From contig VZSF01009129.1 in assembly GCA_013398295.1 (NCBI GenBank), forward strand, positions 735,118-799,117: DNA of 64,000 bases. The letters run 5' to 3'. Numbering within the stretch: position 1 is the stretch's first letter; each line of letters opens with the position of its first letter. The stretch is from Chionis minor (Eukaryota; Chordata; Aves; Charadriiformes; Chionididae). The notes under the pieces are model-generated. The model had not been told where the DNA came from. It saw only the letters and a program-made list of their open reading frames with translations, and ran no database searches. The position numbers were made by a program, and so were the translations under genes. This document shows positions 44,576 to 59,100 of this stretch, piece by piece.

Positions 44576-47500
44576 AAACAACCCCTTTAGTTTGTTGCAG
44601 CAGCTCTTAAATATATATCTTATAAAATATTAAGTATAGATGTACTTCATTAATATTTCAGCAACTGGCTTCGTTATCACATAAATATGATTCAGAAACA
44701 CAATGAATTGCTATCATGTAAACATGATTCATAAACACAATGAATTAAGTGTGGAAGAAGGAGCATTAAAAGCATTCAGTGTCTTCTCGGCTGTCTTTCT
44801 GGGGTTATGACACCCGTCCAGTGCGTGGCTACAGGTGGCCTGTAGGCCACCTGCCTGAAATACGTGAGGAGACCCTGGAGAGATGCATCAATGCAACAGT
44901 ATTGGCAATCACATGGTGCATATACACCTCTATGCTACCAGCAGCTTACTAGACATGAACTGTTCTTACAGGCTTCATGATGGAGATATACAAGGAGCTC
45001 ATCTAAGTCAGAGGCAGAGTGAGAGAAAGCACCCAGGGGATTGCTTGGAAATGTAACGGCTTGAAAATGGCACCTGGTGTTCAACATTTCGGTGGCGAAT
45101 GAAAGGAGAATTGGAAAAACCTTTTAAATAGAAGATGAGGCAGCTTGTATTTGAGCCAATAGGCAAAGGGGACTCATATAACTCAACTTCACAGCATGTG
45201 CATTAAAAGGCCTTTCGTTTCCTGCCAAATCATTTAAAAGTTCAGGTGGTGGGCCATGGTGTAGGTGAATGACCTGGGGGAAAAAAGGGAAGGAAAGACA
45301 AGAGACAGTAGTTCCTTTGCTGCCCTATGCTCTCCATGAGCATTTTCCTCTGCAATGTGTATTTCATGCCATGTGATAGAGGCGAGGCTGTATATTCTTC
45401 CCCGTCCCTTTACCTTAATCCTTGTTTATTAAGGCATATGCTTTCCAGAGCAGGGCCTACACCTTCATAAATTTCTTCTCAGTGCTTATCACAGCGCTTC
45501 CCAGCACGGGCAGTAGTCTGCCAGTCGGCTGTGATGAGTACAGTTACTGGATCATGGCTCACCGTCACCTCTTGTAGAGTGGCTGTCCAGTCCCAAAAGT
45601 AAAGCTGTTCTGTCCTGCGTATGTTGATCTGAACATGTTCACAAGGCTCGGAAAAGGGGACCCGTATGAACAGAAGGAGCCGGCCACGTATTGATGCAGC
45701 AGCACCGAGCAGCGCTGACAGGTTTTGTCACTGGTGAAGGCAACGAGCCCTGCCAGAAAGCAGGTGTGACATCTTCAACTGGATGTCACAGAATAGCCAG
45801 AACCACAACAGATGTCACCCTGGAATGAATGATTTGAAACGTCTGGGAATTTTATTCCGGTCAACTGCCAGGTTCGGCATGGGCACACAACATCTGTAAA
45901 AGGCCACTGAGACAGATCCTTTCTGATGTGGCCGTGGACCTGCTGTTGCAGTGACCCACTGCTTCTCACAGTGATGCATCTTGTTTCTGAAAGGACCAAT
46001 CTCTTCTCCAGCCTATCTTTGTCCAGACAAAATGCATTCATTGATGTACATAGCTATTAATATGTCTCCACGATCTCAGCTGCCCCAACTTGCATTTCTT
46101 CTTTGCTTGTTAACCCTTTACACACTGCCAAATCAGACAGGAGCTCTCTAGAGCAGCTGTCTCTTTATCTGCCAGCGTACTACTTAGTTTTGGCAGATTT
46201 AATCTCTTTTTTGAGCCTTTCATCATAATATAAGAAAATGAATCAATAATATTTATACTTTTTTATCACTGCCAACAGCTTTGCGGCAAAAGAGATTCTC
46301 TAATAACATGTACTTTTTCGTAGAGTGGCTTTTTTGAAATATGTCCTTGTCATTTTTCTGGGACCATTCAGCAGCAGATGCCAGGCAGGTTAATTATTAT
46401 CATTTATTTGTGCAGGAAAGGTCATAAAAGTTGTCTCCAGTGGAAAGCACACACTCCTTGTTGCCAAAAAGCAGATGCTGCATGAATAGAGGCTGGAGAA
46501 GCCACCTGCTCACCTTGCTGTGATGCTTCTGCCTTGAGTCAGGAGAAAATTTAGTCACCTTGCCCTGTTCTGGCCTTCCCCACTACGATGCAGCAGCTAA
46601 GGGGGGTGCTAATTTTGGGCAGTTACTGAATTTTGTGATCTGACCTTTTCTTCACCAGGGGTAGGACAGCCCATCACAGCCACGTAAGCCGCAGCAGGAC
46701 AAGCCTCAGGAAGGCAGGATGGTCACAGACAGCTACATAAAACCTCTGCATGTATTACTACATTCAGAGTCGCAGTCATCAAAGCTCCTGGGCCTCCTTG
46801 TCCTTTAATAAATCTTTAACCCAAAGCCAGCAGTGCTTTTCCACTTTGTAAACGTTAACTTTCAGGTCAAAGGGAACATAGATGTGCATGGGTTAATCAC
46901 ACGCTATTTCACTTCACGCTCCTCCTCCTAGTGAAAAGAAATGACCGAACTTCCAGTTGGAATGCCCGCACAGCCCAGACTTTCATTCAGTTGATCTAGT
47001 CAAGAAAGAGTCTGTGTTTTTATTTATGAGCTTGTCTCATATTCAACACTTTTTGAGAGAAGTCCATGGTGTTAAGCAGAGAAGGAATTACCCTGCACAA
47101 TTTCAGTAGGTATAGAAACAGAGTTTCTGCGAATTCATAACCCCAAGGGGCACAACAAGCTGTGTCCCAGTGATATAATGGCAAACCGGGAAAAAGAAAA
47201 CACATTTCTGTATTTAATAGTATTTGCAGCTGGGGCTGGCTAAGCAACGGAACTGCCCAAGCTAGATTCCACAGTCTCTTTGCTGCCACAGGTAGCTCTG
47301 ATCATCTAAACCAATCAACATATAAACATACTGGGGTGCTTTTCCTCAAAGGTGTGTTGAAGCGAGTCTTTCAGAAACCCACTAATTTTACCCTGACAAA
47401 CCCCAAACAATGACAAATCTGCTTTTTTCCATTAGCTGTTTCAGGCATCACCACTTTCGCTGTTAGAGAACCACGTCCAATTTGAAGATCCTTTTAGACT

Positions 47501-48739
47501 TGGGTTCTGAGAGTCATGGTTTACCGCAGCTTTGCCTGCACAACTGGAAAGTCCTTACGCTGCTCATATACCCACAATGTACCCACAATTAGTGATGAAG
47601 ATTCTTCTTAACTTCTTCATTGGGTTCTCATGTACCGTAAAGAAACATATTATGCCCATTTGCTGATCAGATGTTAGAATAAATCCACAGTAGTGTAAGC
47701 GGATAATACTAAGAATAATACTTCAAGTTTTGTTCTGCTTCCCTTCTTCCACCTGACACCTACCTGATGTTTTTTCCAAAAAGAGTGTCTGTCTAAGGAC
47801 TGAACGTGCAGTGCTGCAGCAAAGCACACCCTAAGGAAAGCTTTACCTCCGAGCACTCTCTGGTAACTTGCCAGCCAGCGACAGGTTCATCAATAATGAT
47901 AATGGCTTTTTGTCAAAGAAAACTGGTGCGCTAAGCCTCGGACATGCTCAACCCTATAAAGGAATCAAAGTAACCGGCGTCCTTGTAAGGAAAGTGAGAC
48001 AGGAACATGACTTGTAATGGGAAGAGCTGGCCAACAAAAGAAACAGAAGGATTAAGCTCCCTTTGCTGAAAAGTAGAGTCTGTCACCTTGTCAACTCAGA
48101 AATGGGGATTCAAGCCACGACTTCAGTATACCTCACCAAAAAAAATCTATTGACTGCAGGCTACAACGCAGCAGTTTGTATCTCATTTGTGATAAGTAGA
48201 GCATATTGCAGCTGAGTCTACAAATACTACTATCGATAATTAAATTTGTATTAAGGTTGCACCCAAACCCCCATTATTGGATAGGTTTCACATACTTAAA
48301 GCCAGTGGCACCTTTGCTAAAGACTGCTGCAGGGAGTAGCCTTCTGTTGCTACAAGAACAAAAACATCTACTCAAGAATTTAAAGTTACTGTACATACCT
48401 GTTTCATACTTTTCTGCTTGGACATCAGGAGGTGCAGAGTTGGGGGATTTTCCATATTTAGGACATATGCATGCTTCTGACTATCCCCTTAGTCATCAAA
48501 CTGGTCATAAACCAGGCAGAAAGCTCTGCCGAGGCCTTTGGGAAGAGGGGAGGCTCATGGTTTATTTGCTATACATTTCACCTGTGTGCCCATGGGAAGT
48601 CTAACACACCTCAAACGTACCTGCATGAGCCACCTTCACTGACACCTCTGGTAGACAGCATCTGGGTATGTATTTCTGCCTGGGAGAGATTGAGTAGCTC
48701 CAGTTTAAAGGAATTGGGTAAAACTGCTTCGATGTCAAA
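44576..48739. other. Intergenic DNA, no gene seen
   Basis: AT-rich sequence without recognisable exons, RNAs or repeats. Open frames are short and look random. Confidence 0.5.
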
Positions 48740-49215
48740 TGTGTGACAGACACCAGAGACAGACAGAAGGAGGAGGAGAGATGTAGGAAAACAGAGAGAC
48801 AGACAGACACGCAGAGAGAGGTGAACAGAGGGAGAGAGAGAGAGAGAGAAATCAGGTGGTGTAGCAAGGCAGACAAATCATGGCAGACAGAAACGGAGAG
48901 AAAAACAGAGGAAGAAAGGGGGAACCAGAGGGCAGAGTGAGGGGGGAGCACAGAGAGAGGGGTCTTTGTGACCCCTGGTGACACAAAGGGGTCAGACAGG
49001 TGGGATCTGGAGAGAGAAAAGGGGACAGAAATTGGGAGAAATGGATTTGGAGGGATAGGGGAGTTGGGGCATGGGTGGACAGAGTTAAGACAGGCAGAAG
49101 GCAAGACAGATGGACGGATCATAGAGGGCACAAGAAAGGGGGAGGGAGCAGAGAAAGGAAAGGTGAAACACATAGATGGAGGAGTTTGGCACAGAGAAGT
49201 GTCCAGTGGCACAGA
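48740..49215 (+). repeat. Purine-rich (GA/GACA) low-complexity tract
   Basis: For nearly 480 bp the + strand is dominated by A and G, with GACAGACAGA-type and AGAGAG units. The purest part is an (AG)n run at about 48830-48850. The bias removes stop codons and creates long chance open frames on both strands (for example 48601-49251 on the - strand), which should not be taken as genes. Confidence 0.85.
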
Positions 49216-52200
49216 TCTGAAATTGGACATGAACGTTTTTTGGGCAGCCAAAACAAGTGAGGTGCAAACAGCAATGCAGCCAACTCCATCTGCTCACGTG
49301 GTCCTGGTTCTGACAAGAAGCTAGCACTTCCTTTAAAAACAAATGTAACGTCATCAACATACATGACTCCATTACACACCACCTTGTCCTAAAAGGAAAA
49401 ATTATACCTAATTGTGGTTACCTGCTGAGATCCAAACAAATAAGATACTTAATCTGTACTGGAGACCTATTTGCATTAGAATAGCTAAGATGTTGTATTT
49501 ATGACACTACACTAATACGGGTGTAAGACAACCGCTACGTTCAAACTTGTGATCCAAACAGGGTTTGGCTGGACAATGAATATTTGGGAGAAAGATCAAC
49601 ACAGCTTTTTTTTCTCTAGTGACAAATTAACACTGAACGTTCAGACATTTTAAGACAGATGTAAAGCAGAAGCACAGAAGGGATGGAGCAGTAAGACTGA
49701 ATGAAAAGAGTAACTGTGATGGTCATTCCACATCGCCTGCTGGATCCTGAACATTCGATATGCATCACAGCAGGTGTGAGATATTCTTGTTCTCTACCGA
49801 ACAACAATATGGGTACAACCAAGGTATGGTACTAAACTGGTGGCACTTATATACGGAGCCACTCACTGCCTCCAATTAAAATACAGATGCACCTAATCCC
49901 ACACTACAGCTAGTCAGCAGGCGAATGGTGCCTGCAATGGCTTCTGCCAATTCCCATGGTTTGTCTTATTGATAATTACCAGTCCATTCTGCCTCTGCAT
50001 TACGTTTAGGAAAACAGAAGCTACTACTCCCAACAAAAATCATACGGACCTATTGCAAGAGAGCTATAGCGAGTGCCAGTCATGTAAATGTGAAAACTAC
50101 AAAACAGGGATAGTGCAATTATCCCTGCAAACCCCAAGCACGGAAAAACCATGAAATTTCAGGTTTATATTTCAACATAACTCAAATATGCTAATATCCT
50201 TAACTTGGCCCTGATGAAATACTAGAAGAAGAAAAGTAGGTAAAAATACATGGAGAAACCCACACAGGTGTTTTATACAGCAATCTATTCTAATCTGGGA
50301 CCACAAATGCTAAAGTATTGTAATACTAATCAGATCAATCTGCAACCATTTTTTAGGGATACTGATGGAGAACAGTACAGAAGTTTAGCCTTTACCTTTT
50401 AGAATTACAACAAAATGACAGCTACCTAACGGATTTCCATGCATTAAAACTAACAAAGTTAAGCAATTTGTTTATGTAGGACAGAGTTAAGGTTGGTGAT
50501 ATAAAAATAAATATTGTGACAACACAAACAGCTTGGAAAAACTCTGGTACTCATTTTCTTCAAATTAAACATCCAGACTAAAATTAAAAAGGGGAAAATC
50601 TTTAATTCCCAAAGCACTACAATTTGATAAACAGATACATCAGAACCACGGCTCCAGGGAAGTACTCCTCACTTTGCAGATGGGACGGTGAGACTGACCA
50701 CGAAGTCACTTGTCAGACCACACAGTAGGTCATTTCCAGAGTGGATAGAGATATCCTGGGGTTTTATGGCTCACAGTTGGATGAGCGAGCCCAGGCAGAC
50801 TTAGCTGAACCTAAAGCAGGTACCACAGCCTCAAGTGAACTTCTCTCTCAATCTGCTAACCTTCTACGGCTCGCCCATGTGCTCTACTTTCCCTCGATAC
50901 TATTCCCTTTTTATCTTCTCTCCCTCCTATCCCCTCTTTCTAAATTGCTCCTGAATCCTGATTGTCATAACCTTCAGTCCCACTGACGCACAGGACCTAT
51001 GCATTCGCTCCTCCTCCTCCTCGAGCATGCACTGACCTTCACAAGATTTCTCATACGAAGACTTTGCTGCTTCTTTGTAGAGCCTCAGGATCGAAATGCA
51101 CAAATACAGGGAAGCTGCAACTAAGGCTTAGACCACCCTATGCCATGCTGAGCAATGCTCCTTTTTTCATTAATTGAAGGGGGCTACTTTGGTGAGTTGC
51201 TTACTCCAATTCTAAGACCTGAGCAAATGTTGCTTCATGCAGCCTTTTATACTAAATGGCCTCCCTTACTCTGCAACACTTCCAATTCTCCTAAAGAAGC
51301 CACAGGGTGATGGAAGAAATAGCCCCCTAGCCTTCCTGTTCTGCTCTGCGGTTCCTTGGTGACCTGAGGGAGTGTAGATCTGGTTAACCTAAGACAGCAC
51401 CTACCCTTGAAAAAAAGTAATTCCAGCTTTCACTGTCAAAGGAGCAGAGACAGACTTTAGTGCTGTCATGAGTTGCATAGCTCAGACATGGGTTATCTGC
51501 TATGAATATTTCAGTACCTTATTTTCTCTGGTCGTAAAGTAAATGTAAACTAATAACCAATTTCATACAGGCATCTAAAAACTTACTGCAGTTATGCTTG
51601 CAAATGTTCCAAGACCTTTCTGGAAATGGCCCAAGGAAAAGCAAAGTATCCATATATTTAATAAGTTTGACTGGCGCATCTAGCTGTCATTTTTGTGCCT
51701 GATTAGTGGCAATAGGCAGTCTTCCATTCATTTCCAAGCAGCTGATAGAGAAGAGCTGCAGGCAGATGTAATCTGGAGACTGCAGAACTCTGCTCGCTGT
51801 CAGTTTCACACCAGCATTTATTTTACTTTCTTCTATCCCCATTTATTATTAACCTGGATTTATATCTAACTCCAGCTCTTAGTTAGCCTTTGCCAGAGGC
51901 TTAACCATTAGAGATGACTATGAGGAAGGAGGTGAAAGAAGAAACTGCCATAAATTGGGCTTTCACCCGATATATAATTCTGGGGAGGTGAGAAACCGTG
52001 CAAAGTTTGGGCTATTTAGGAAGACAGCAGCTTGCACAGTAGATCAGACCAGGTCAAGTCTCCTTTATCCTTAGTACCAACTATGAAAAGGAAACAACCC
52101 TATCACATAACTTTCCTTCTAACCATACTCAGTTCCTACTTTTTATAGGACTTTATATCCCTTTTAAATTTCTATTCCATTTTAATTCAGCGGATGTTCT

Positions 52201-53050
52201 TACATTTCATGTTTTCTGAATCCGCTAAGCCCTGAGGCTCAGTAAGACCATGACACATTTGTTCCAAATAAGCATTGTATGGAAACATACTTTTCCCATC
52301 AGCTTTCAGTGCACTTCCTTTTGATTTAAGAACAAAACCACACTCAATTATGAAAAGATAAACACCAATACTTGATTCACTTTGTCCTCTCCAAAGTAAA
52401 CAATTTTAATTTAAGCAGCAGAATCAATACCACGTTTTCTACCCATGATTTTCTTTTTAAGGCTTCAAAACTTTTTTCATCTCTTGCCTATTTCTTTTAT
52501 CCCTTTTGAACAGGGCTGAAGAGTGTGTTCCAGGTGAGAAAACACCATTCATTTAATGAAGGCATTCTGTTATTTTCCAGACCATTCCTTACCCATCCTT
52601 ACATTTTGCTCACTTGTTTTGTTCACTTTACTATAAATGAGAAGCCCACTCAAGTGTCATCTTTCCTTTAGAGGTAAGATGAATATAATTCATTGCAAAG
52701 ATTGTCTGTAAGTTTTTCAAAATGGAGACAAAGATGTCATGTATACATGCTGTGTATGATAAAGTTTCCCACAGCAGTGAGAGAGGCATTCAATTTACTG
52801 CACACTTTCCCCAAATGTTCCCATATATCCAGACATGTCTGCAATGCTAAGAAACACTCTAGGCTTCAAATCAGATTTTTGGAAATACCTCCCCAGGTCT
52901 TTTCTAGTAAAGGTTGCTTCAGCAGTCTACCTAGCCAAAGCATAATATCATTTTACTCTGCTTGACAGAAGCATTATTGTCTTTAAGCATCCAGTCAGAA
53001 CGGGAATGTTGTTAGGAACTTGGAGAAGTCATCTTCCACTTCTTCAGTGT
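49216..53050. other. Downstream of RABL3, includes its 3' UTR
   Basis: No coding exon recognised. The right end must contain the RABL3 3' UTR. Candidate signals on the - strand are ATTAAA at 52552-52557 and canonical AATAAA at 51817-51822 and 51842-51847, roughly 0.5 and 1.2 kb after the stop. The end of the transcript cannot be decided from sequence alone. Confidence 0.45.
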
Positions 53051-53116
53051 TCAATCATAATGAAGGCTCTTCAGTGTTCCCCCTCCAAACCTTTTCCTTT
53101 CAGAGAAGCCAGGAAT
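53051..53116 (-). CDS. RABL3: RABL3 coding exon 8 and stop
   Basis: Codons 216-236 plus TGA, after acceptor ctgtctctag. It reads [19 protein letters not shown] and then YD. Confidence 0.97.
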   Translation of the reverse strand: MPGFSERKRFGGGTLKSLHYD

Positions 53117-56100
53117 CTAGAGACAGAAAAGGTAAGGCATCATGTCAGAATCAGCATGAGCTCCCTCTAGCCCACATTTGAGTGCCTGTTACCAAGCCAA
53201 CTGCAACAATGCCTTCCTCTTCCAAGTCGTCTCCACAATCAGGACTAAAATACTTCAGCCTACTGCTACAGGAGCACCATCAATTAAACAAAATGCAAAA
53301 CTTGAGTGTGGCTCGGAGCCCCTTCATGCTTTTTTGGCAAGGGTTACAAGGAAAGCCTAAATCCAGTTAATCACAGATTTCAAAGTCTCTGTTTCCCCCC
53401 AGATTCAAATGCATACAAGAATTACTCCTCCATTCATTTTTGAAACTATAAAATACTATTACCAAGTTCTATTAAACAGCTGTTGAGACTTTATGTCTTC
53501 TAACCTGAGACAACAGCACTTCACTGGTAGTTGAAAGTACAGTTTTATCAATTGTTGAAAGCTTTAAGAAAACCATCAGAATAAAAATGGCTGCAACAAT
53601 GCAAGGGATTAGCACTCCTGCTTTTGCAGCCAATCTGTAGAAACTGCTTACACAGTAAGTGCTTACAAAGAAAATCTACTTGAAACCATCAGAAGCTTCT
53701 CTGGCTTAACAGTACTTCAAACAGATTTGCAATCCAATGCACCCATGAATCCCACAAAAGAAAGAGATCCACTACTTTCTGATACTCTGTAAAATGTCTA
53801 TCCTACTGGTGGCATCATAAAACTGTTTGATGACAGCCCAGAAAAACTTCTAAATATCTAACTACATACAAGCAGAAACAGCACACCCAGTAAACACACT
53901 CTGCCAAAGCAATTCCACACTCTCATAGGAATTACAGTATATTAAAATGGAAGGTATCACCCAAGCACTACAAATCATGCCAGGAGAACATGGGCATGTA
54001 TGGATAGCATGGGATAAAAATGTAATTTACAATACAAAGTAGATTGCTTAGGTTACCCACTTCATTGGTAAATTGAGAAAGCTAAAGAGCTTACCCAAAC
54101 TCAAAGTCCACCAAACCCCCCACAATTTAAATCTAGTTAGGGTTTTCAGGCCCAAAACTCAAGCAGATATGCAAGGTGTTCATTCAGCAATTGTTCTGTT
54201 CATCTCTGAAAAGCAATCATCTCTAAGGGAAAAATCAGGCAGATTTTGCACAAAGGTTCATCTCATCAAAACTGCTTTGGGAATTCAAAAAGGGAAAATG
54301 CAATCATTATAACTAAAAAGTAGCAGGACACCACAGCTAAAAACTTATCTGCTTTAGCATTTTTTATATCGAAGTCACTAATTAAGAGTAATAATTATTT
54401 ATTTATCAGAGATCTGATCAAAGTCATAGCTACAAACAATTTGAAACTTATCATTCTTTTCATCCTGAAGAAGTCTATAATAGAAATACCTCAAAACACG
54501 AGTGATCGAAGAGACCTATTGTAGAAAACCCACAAACACATTTGTAAGATTTACATTAAGTAGATAATTTCAAATAATAACACTAAGAGGTTATAATGAA
54601 ATCTCCAGTTCCAATTTGGATTTTGTCTCCTTAAATATACTGTCCACTACTTAAAGATTTGTTTTAAGCTTTTGAGCTGTTTTCAGTGAGGTAGATGAAA
54701 GTAGTCCTCAGAGGCTGTAATCTTTGGCACACAGCCATAAGGAATATAAAGTTAATCTCTGGCTAGCCACTAAAAATGATCAAATAAGAAAAATAAAAAT
54801 CTTACATCATGCGTCAAAGACAACCAGCACACAAGCAGATCTCTGCATTAAGCTATTATCCCCCCATGAAAGGGAGCCTTCCTTTCACTACAATGCAGGG
54901 ATGAGGGGAGAGGGGAGGAAAAAAGGCATCATGCAGAACTGAAGCAGGAAAAAGCAAATTTCTTTTTAAAAGGCACTAAAAAACAGTCAAAGAAAGCAAG
55001 TATTTTGTAATTCGTGACTGTTTTTTTCCCCCCCACTCTCCCTAAGGGGCTCTCAGCACAGCTACACCTACCAATACATTCCATTGTATTCCAGTGGTGC
55101 TATTCACAGTAATTTGCAAGCACCTCACAGATAGGATAAGTGGAACCTGGCTACTCCCCGCATAGTAGACTGCACATGGGAAGGTGAGTGGCACAAAAAG
55201 TTGAAGTGGCCTGCACAAACCAGGAGAGTAATTTTGCTACATCTTCATCAACTGTACTGAAAACAGCTAATTCAGCCATTTAGGAAGGAATTACAAGCTG
55301 GTATCATACTGCCATTTTCCTTGTGGCTCCACTGGTTCAATGAAAACTACCTGTACAAAACATAAAACGCTATTTCCAGCCATGCAAAAAAAGCCTTTTC
55401 TTTGACCTTCAGGACAGCATCTCTGGCCTAAATTTGCAACCAAGCAGCCTGAAGCTGACAGATCTGACAGAGATAATATTTGCCCATTTTACCTCGCTCT
55501 TGCAACTTCTACTATGTTAGCATACTTAATTATTTCACTGCCAGTCGTTACAGGCAAATACTTCAGCTGACAAGTCAGCCATTTTTCTGCATATCCAAAA
55601 CAGCTGTGCTCCCACGGATTCAAAGACTCAGTTACCGGAACACGTTATCATTTAAGCCCATGTTTTATAGAGGACTCTGTCAGTAGCTCACATTACACAT
55701 GGAGAAACAAAACAAAAAAAGAGGAAAAATGACAAACCTGATTGCCATCTTTTAAGAAGTATCTCTTCTCTATGACCTGGGAAAAACAGAGAATGAGTTT
55801 AGCTGGCACAGAATATGCATAACTTCAGATTCCAATCAACACTTCACAGGTAAGCACCAAAACTGATGGCTAACTGGGAACACATCTGAACCCACATCCC
55901 TTGTCCCAGGCCTATTGCTTTAAGTGCAATGCTCCATTACAAATAGAAGGAGTTGCCACCTCCAGCCATTCTTAATAAAGCTGTGAGGTCCTCAACTTCT
56001 ACATGCCTAATTTAATCAGCCCTCTTTACTAAAGGAGGTGACAGTTTGGGTGTCCCCTTACTGCATCAAAATCAGTTATCCGCACCCCTCTCTGCAGGCA

Positions 56101-59100
56101 CAGCAGTTACTAGCACTAGTAAAAGCTCATTCTGCAGATGCATAACAACTTTCGGAGTAGCACCTGTCCACAGGTGAAGCTTGAGAAGAGGTAGCTTGAC
56201 TCACTCTCTGAGAATGATTCACAAATTGTCTGTGCTGAAGGACATCTATAGAGGCAGTACCATCGATCTAAGAATCAAAAAGTGGTTTGTATCACCCTGT
56301 ACAATCTACACCCTCCTCCAAAGAAAATTCTGTAGAAATTTCCTCTAAAGCATGATCTGTTACAGGAGGCGATCTGCTCCACTATGATCTATTTGTCCAA
56401 GGGATGCTTAAACCAGAGCATTCCTTCTGCCATTTTCACAGTAAGCCTTGACGCTCCCTTGTGCAGGAAGGGAGAGTAATATGTCAAATTTCTTAACTCC
56501 TAAAGTTTGCTTTAACCAGGAGCAACAGAGCTAACCATAGTCTTGCTACTCCCCACATTGTTACCTTAGCACTCTGCAAACCCTCTGGCCTGCCAAAGGA
56601 CTCCAAAAGCATACGCAGAGTGTCTTCGCACATTTGTGAGTTTTTTCATTGCTCTATGCAGATCAAGAATCAAACCTTCAAGCACATCAGCTATTTTCTG
56701 GAAGTTTCCAAAAAGCTCATCCGTCTTTGGCTTCCCCACACCTGGCCTGAACCAACTCAAAAAATGGAACATGCAAGGAGCAGCTAAATTTTGTTCCACA
56801 TTCAAATCACAGAGGGCCTTAAATACATAGAACAATAAAACATAATTTAATTGACTTGACTTACTTTATCAAAAAACCTGCTTAGCTTGACAGCATTGGA
56901 TGAACCTGCAGCCAGGTAACGAGGATTGGTGCAATCCTAGAACACACAAAAGACAACAACAAAGCAAGCACAAGGAAATCAATGCAAGGAAGCCACATGC
57001 AAGGAAATCAACATACCCTTTCTCCTGACATGTGCACATGCAATCAGCTAGGGAAAACACTGCTATCTGCTGATTTCTGCTCCGCAGTCATTTGAGACAA
57101 AAGGCCAACTTCTGCTCTGTGAATTAGTCAGAGAATTCTAAGTACCACTTATGTGCCCCGCACCTTCCCTCTGCCACCAGTTATAGTCAGGTAATAATTT
57201 GTACAGCCTACACATGCCATTGTGTATGAATGTGTGTGTATATACAAGCATTGTGTATTTTAGACATATATATACATTATACATACATACATATAAATAA
57301 AGTGACCTTGATGTGTCATTCAAAGATAGTCTGTGTCAGAACTAAGAACAGGGAAGAGAAAATTTAACTCACAATCATCAATTTTAAGCTTCAGTGATCT
57401 TACCCAACACCCCCTAAACCTCCCTATAGTGAAACAAAGATGACTGTTTCCTCAAGCAAGGGGGGCGGCCAATCAAAATGTGCATGACTCCAGCACTGCA
57501 AGTGTGTCACATACTGAGAAAATCTCCAAAAGCCCAATTTTTGTAAATAACGTCTTTACTTACTAAAAATCAGACTCACTCCTGTCTAAAAGAAAAACAG
57601 TACTAGTGAAAAAGATACTAACCAAATTTATCTCTTCAGCATTGAAATCCTCAGCCAGGAAAGCCGTTCTGGTCAAAACTTCATTCCGCTTAGTTTCTGG
57701 GATCTGATCCAGCTTAGTTCCTATTACCAGCAGTGGAATCTGGTTATCAGCAAACTGTTCACGGTCATAGTCACTGATGAGGGAAACAAATACAATCCTG
57801 AATGAAGCAATGGTCATGTAAGTGGGCACAGGGGTGCCATCAGCTCCCCTGTCCCTTTCAAATAGCTGCCATTTATTAGTGGGCTTCTGCATCTGAATAA
57901 CTACACAGGAATTGACCAAAAAAAGACAGCAGAAGTTGAGGAAAGAAACGGGAATTCCCCTATTGCACCCAGTGTATGCAGCCACCAGAGACAGATCAGG
58001 GAGCTGGCATGTCTGAACATCTAAAGTTCCTAGATACATACACTTTTTAAGGAGGGACAATGAAATAAATTGCAACTGTGAAACACTACCCCTTTGCACC
58101 TTAGATCAAAGAGGGTTGCAATAACAATTGTGTGCTGTCAGGTTACTAATTCTTCAAGTAGAGGTAGGCACCATAAGCTGAATTCCAACAAGCTTTGATT
58201 CAGATATGAAGAATGATTTAAGATAGCGTTTATAAAATAAATAACATTGCAATTAAATGTCATCACAAATCCAAGCTCAAATCATCCTCCTCACCTAAGA
58301 TAATCACTTGCTTTTTATTTTTACCTAAACCAAACTTTCTAGAAAGTATTTAGAACCAAAAGCAACAACTTCACCAAGCAATTGCTAGTGGCTGAGCACC
58401 TGTCCCTGACAGAAGTTAAGCTTTTGAAAATTAAAATGATTGTGAAGAACCTCTATGTGGAAAAACCGGAGAAATTTTCATTTTATATAGTGCAAACCCT
58501 CTTTCCCTTCTCCCATGTTTCTACAGAAACGCCTGCATACCAGCACAGGCAGAAAAGCAATGGATATTCTTCCCACAAAAAGCTACCCCTTATTATTGCT
58601 TCCCTGCTCATGTGCAAGGTTGATCAATGATCTTAAAACCTCTCTGATTACATGTATAACAGGAGCAGGAAATACTTGACAAGATGTTGGAAAGCTAATT
58701 ATGAACATGCTGTTTAAGCAGAGTTTTCTAAGCTCTCTTTTAGCCACACTCCTGTAGCGATTCCCCCACTGCCCAACACAAAAAATAAAGGTAACTTCCT
58801 CAGTTTTGGTGCATTGAGGGAAAGCTTTTTGGAACAGAGACATGCCATCCCATGACAATTCCTGTACAAGGGCTTTGCACATCTCAGTAGAGACACATTA
58901 GTCTTCAGTATCAGACTCACTCTCACAGACACCCGAGACAAATGAAGGATGCAGATCTTTTCTCTCCAAGCAAAGTCTCTGCTGCACAGTTTAGGAGTCT
59001 ACTGGCAGAATGGCCTGACTGGCAGTGTAAAAGAAAAAGAACAGTCATTTTCTTTGATACCTCCCATTTTTTTCTTTCTTTCCTGAAAGTCTAACCACTT

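Noticed and set aside
48601..49251. 216-codon - strand open frame rich in Ser, Leu and Pro
   Set aside because: It is the complement of the purine-rich tract; the pyrimidine bias removes stops and yields a low-complexity peptide.
52037..52075. Reversed CR1-like tail motif ('agatcagaccaggtcaag')
   Set aside because: The match to the older CR1 tail is too short and diverged to annotate as a repeat.
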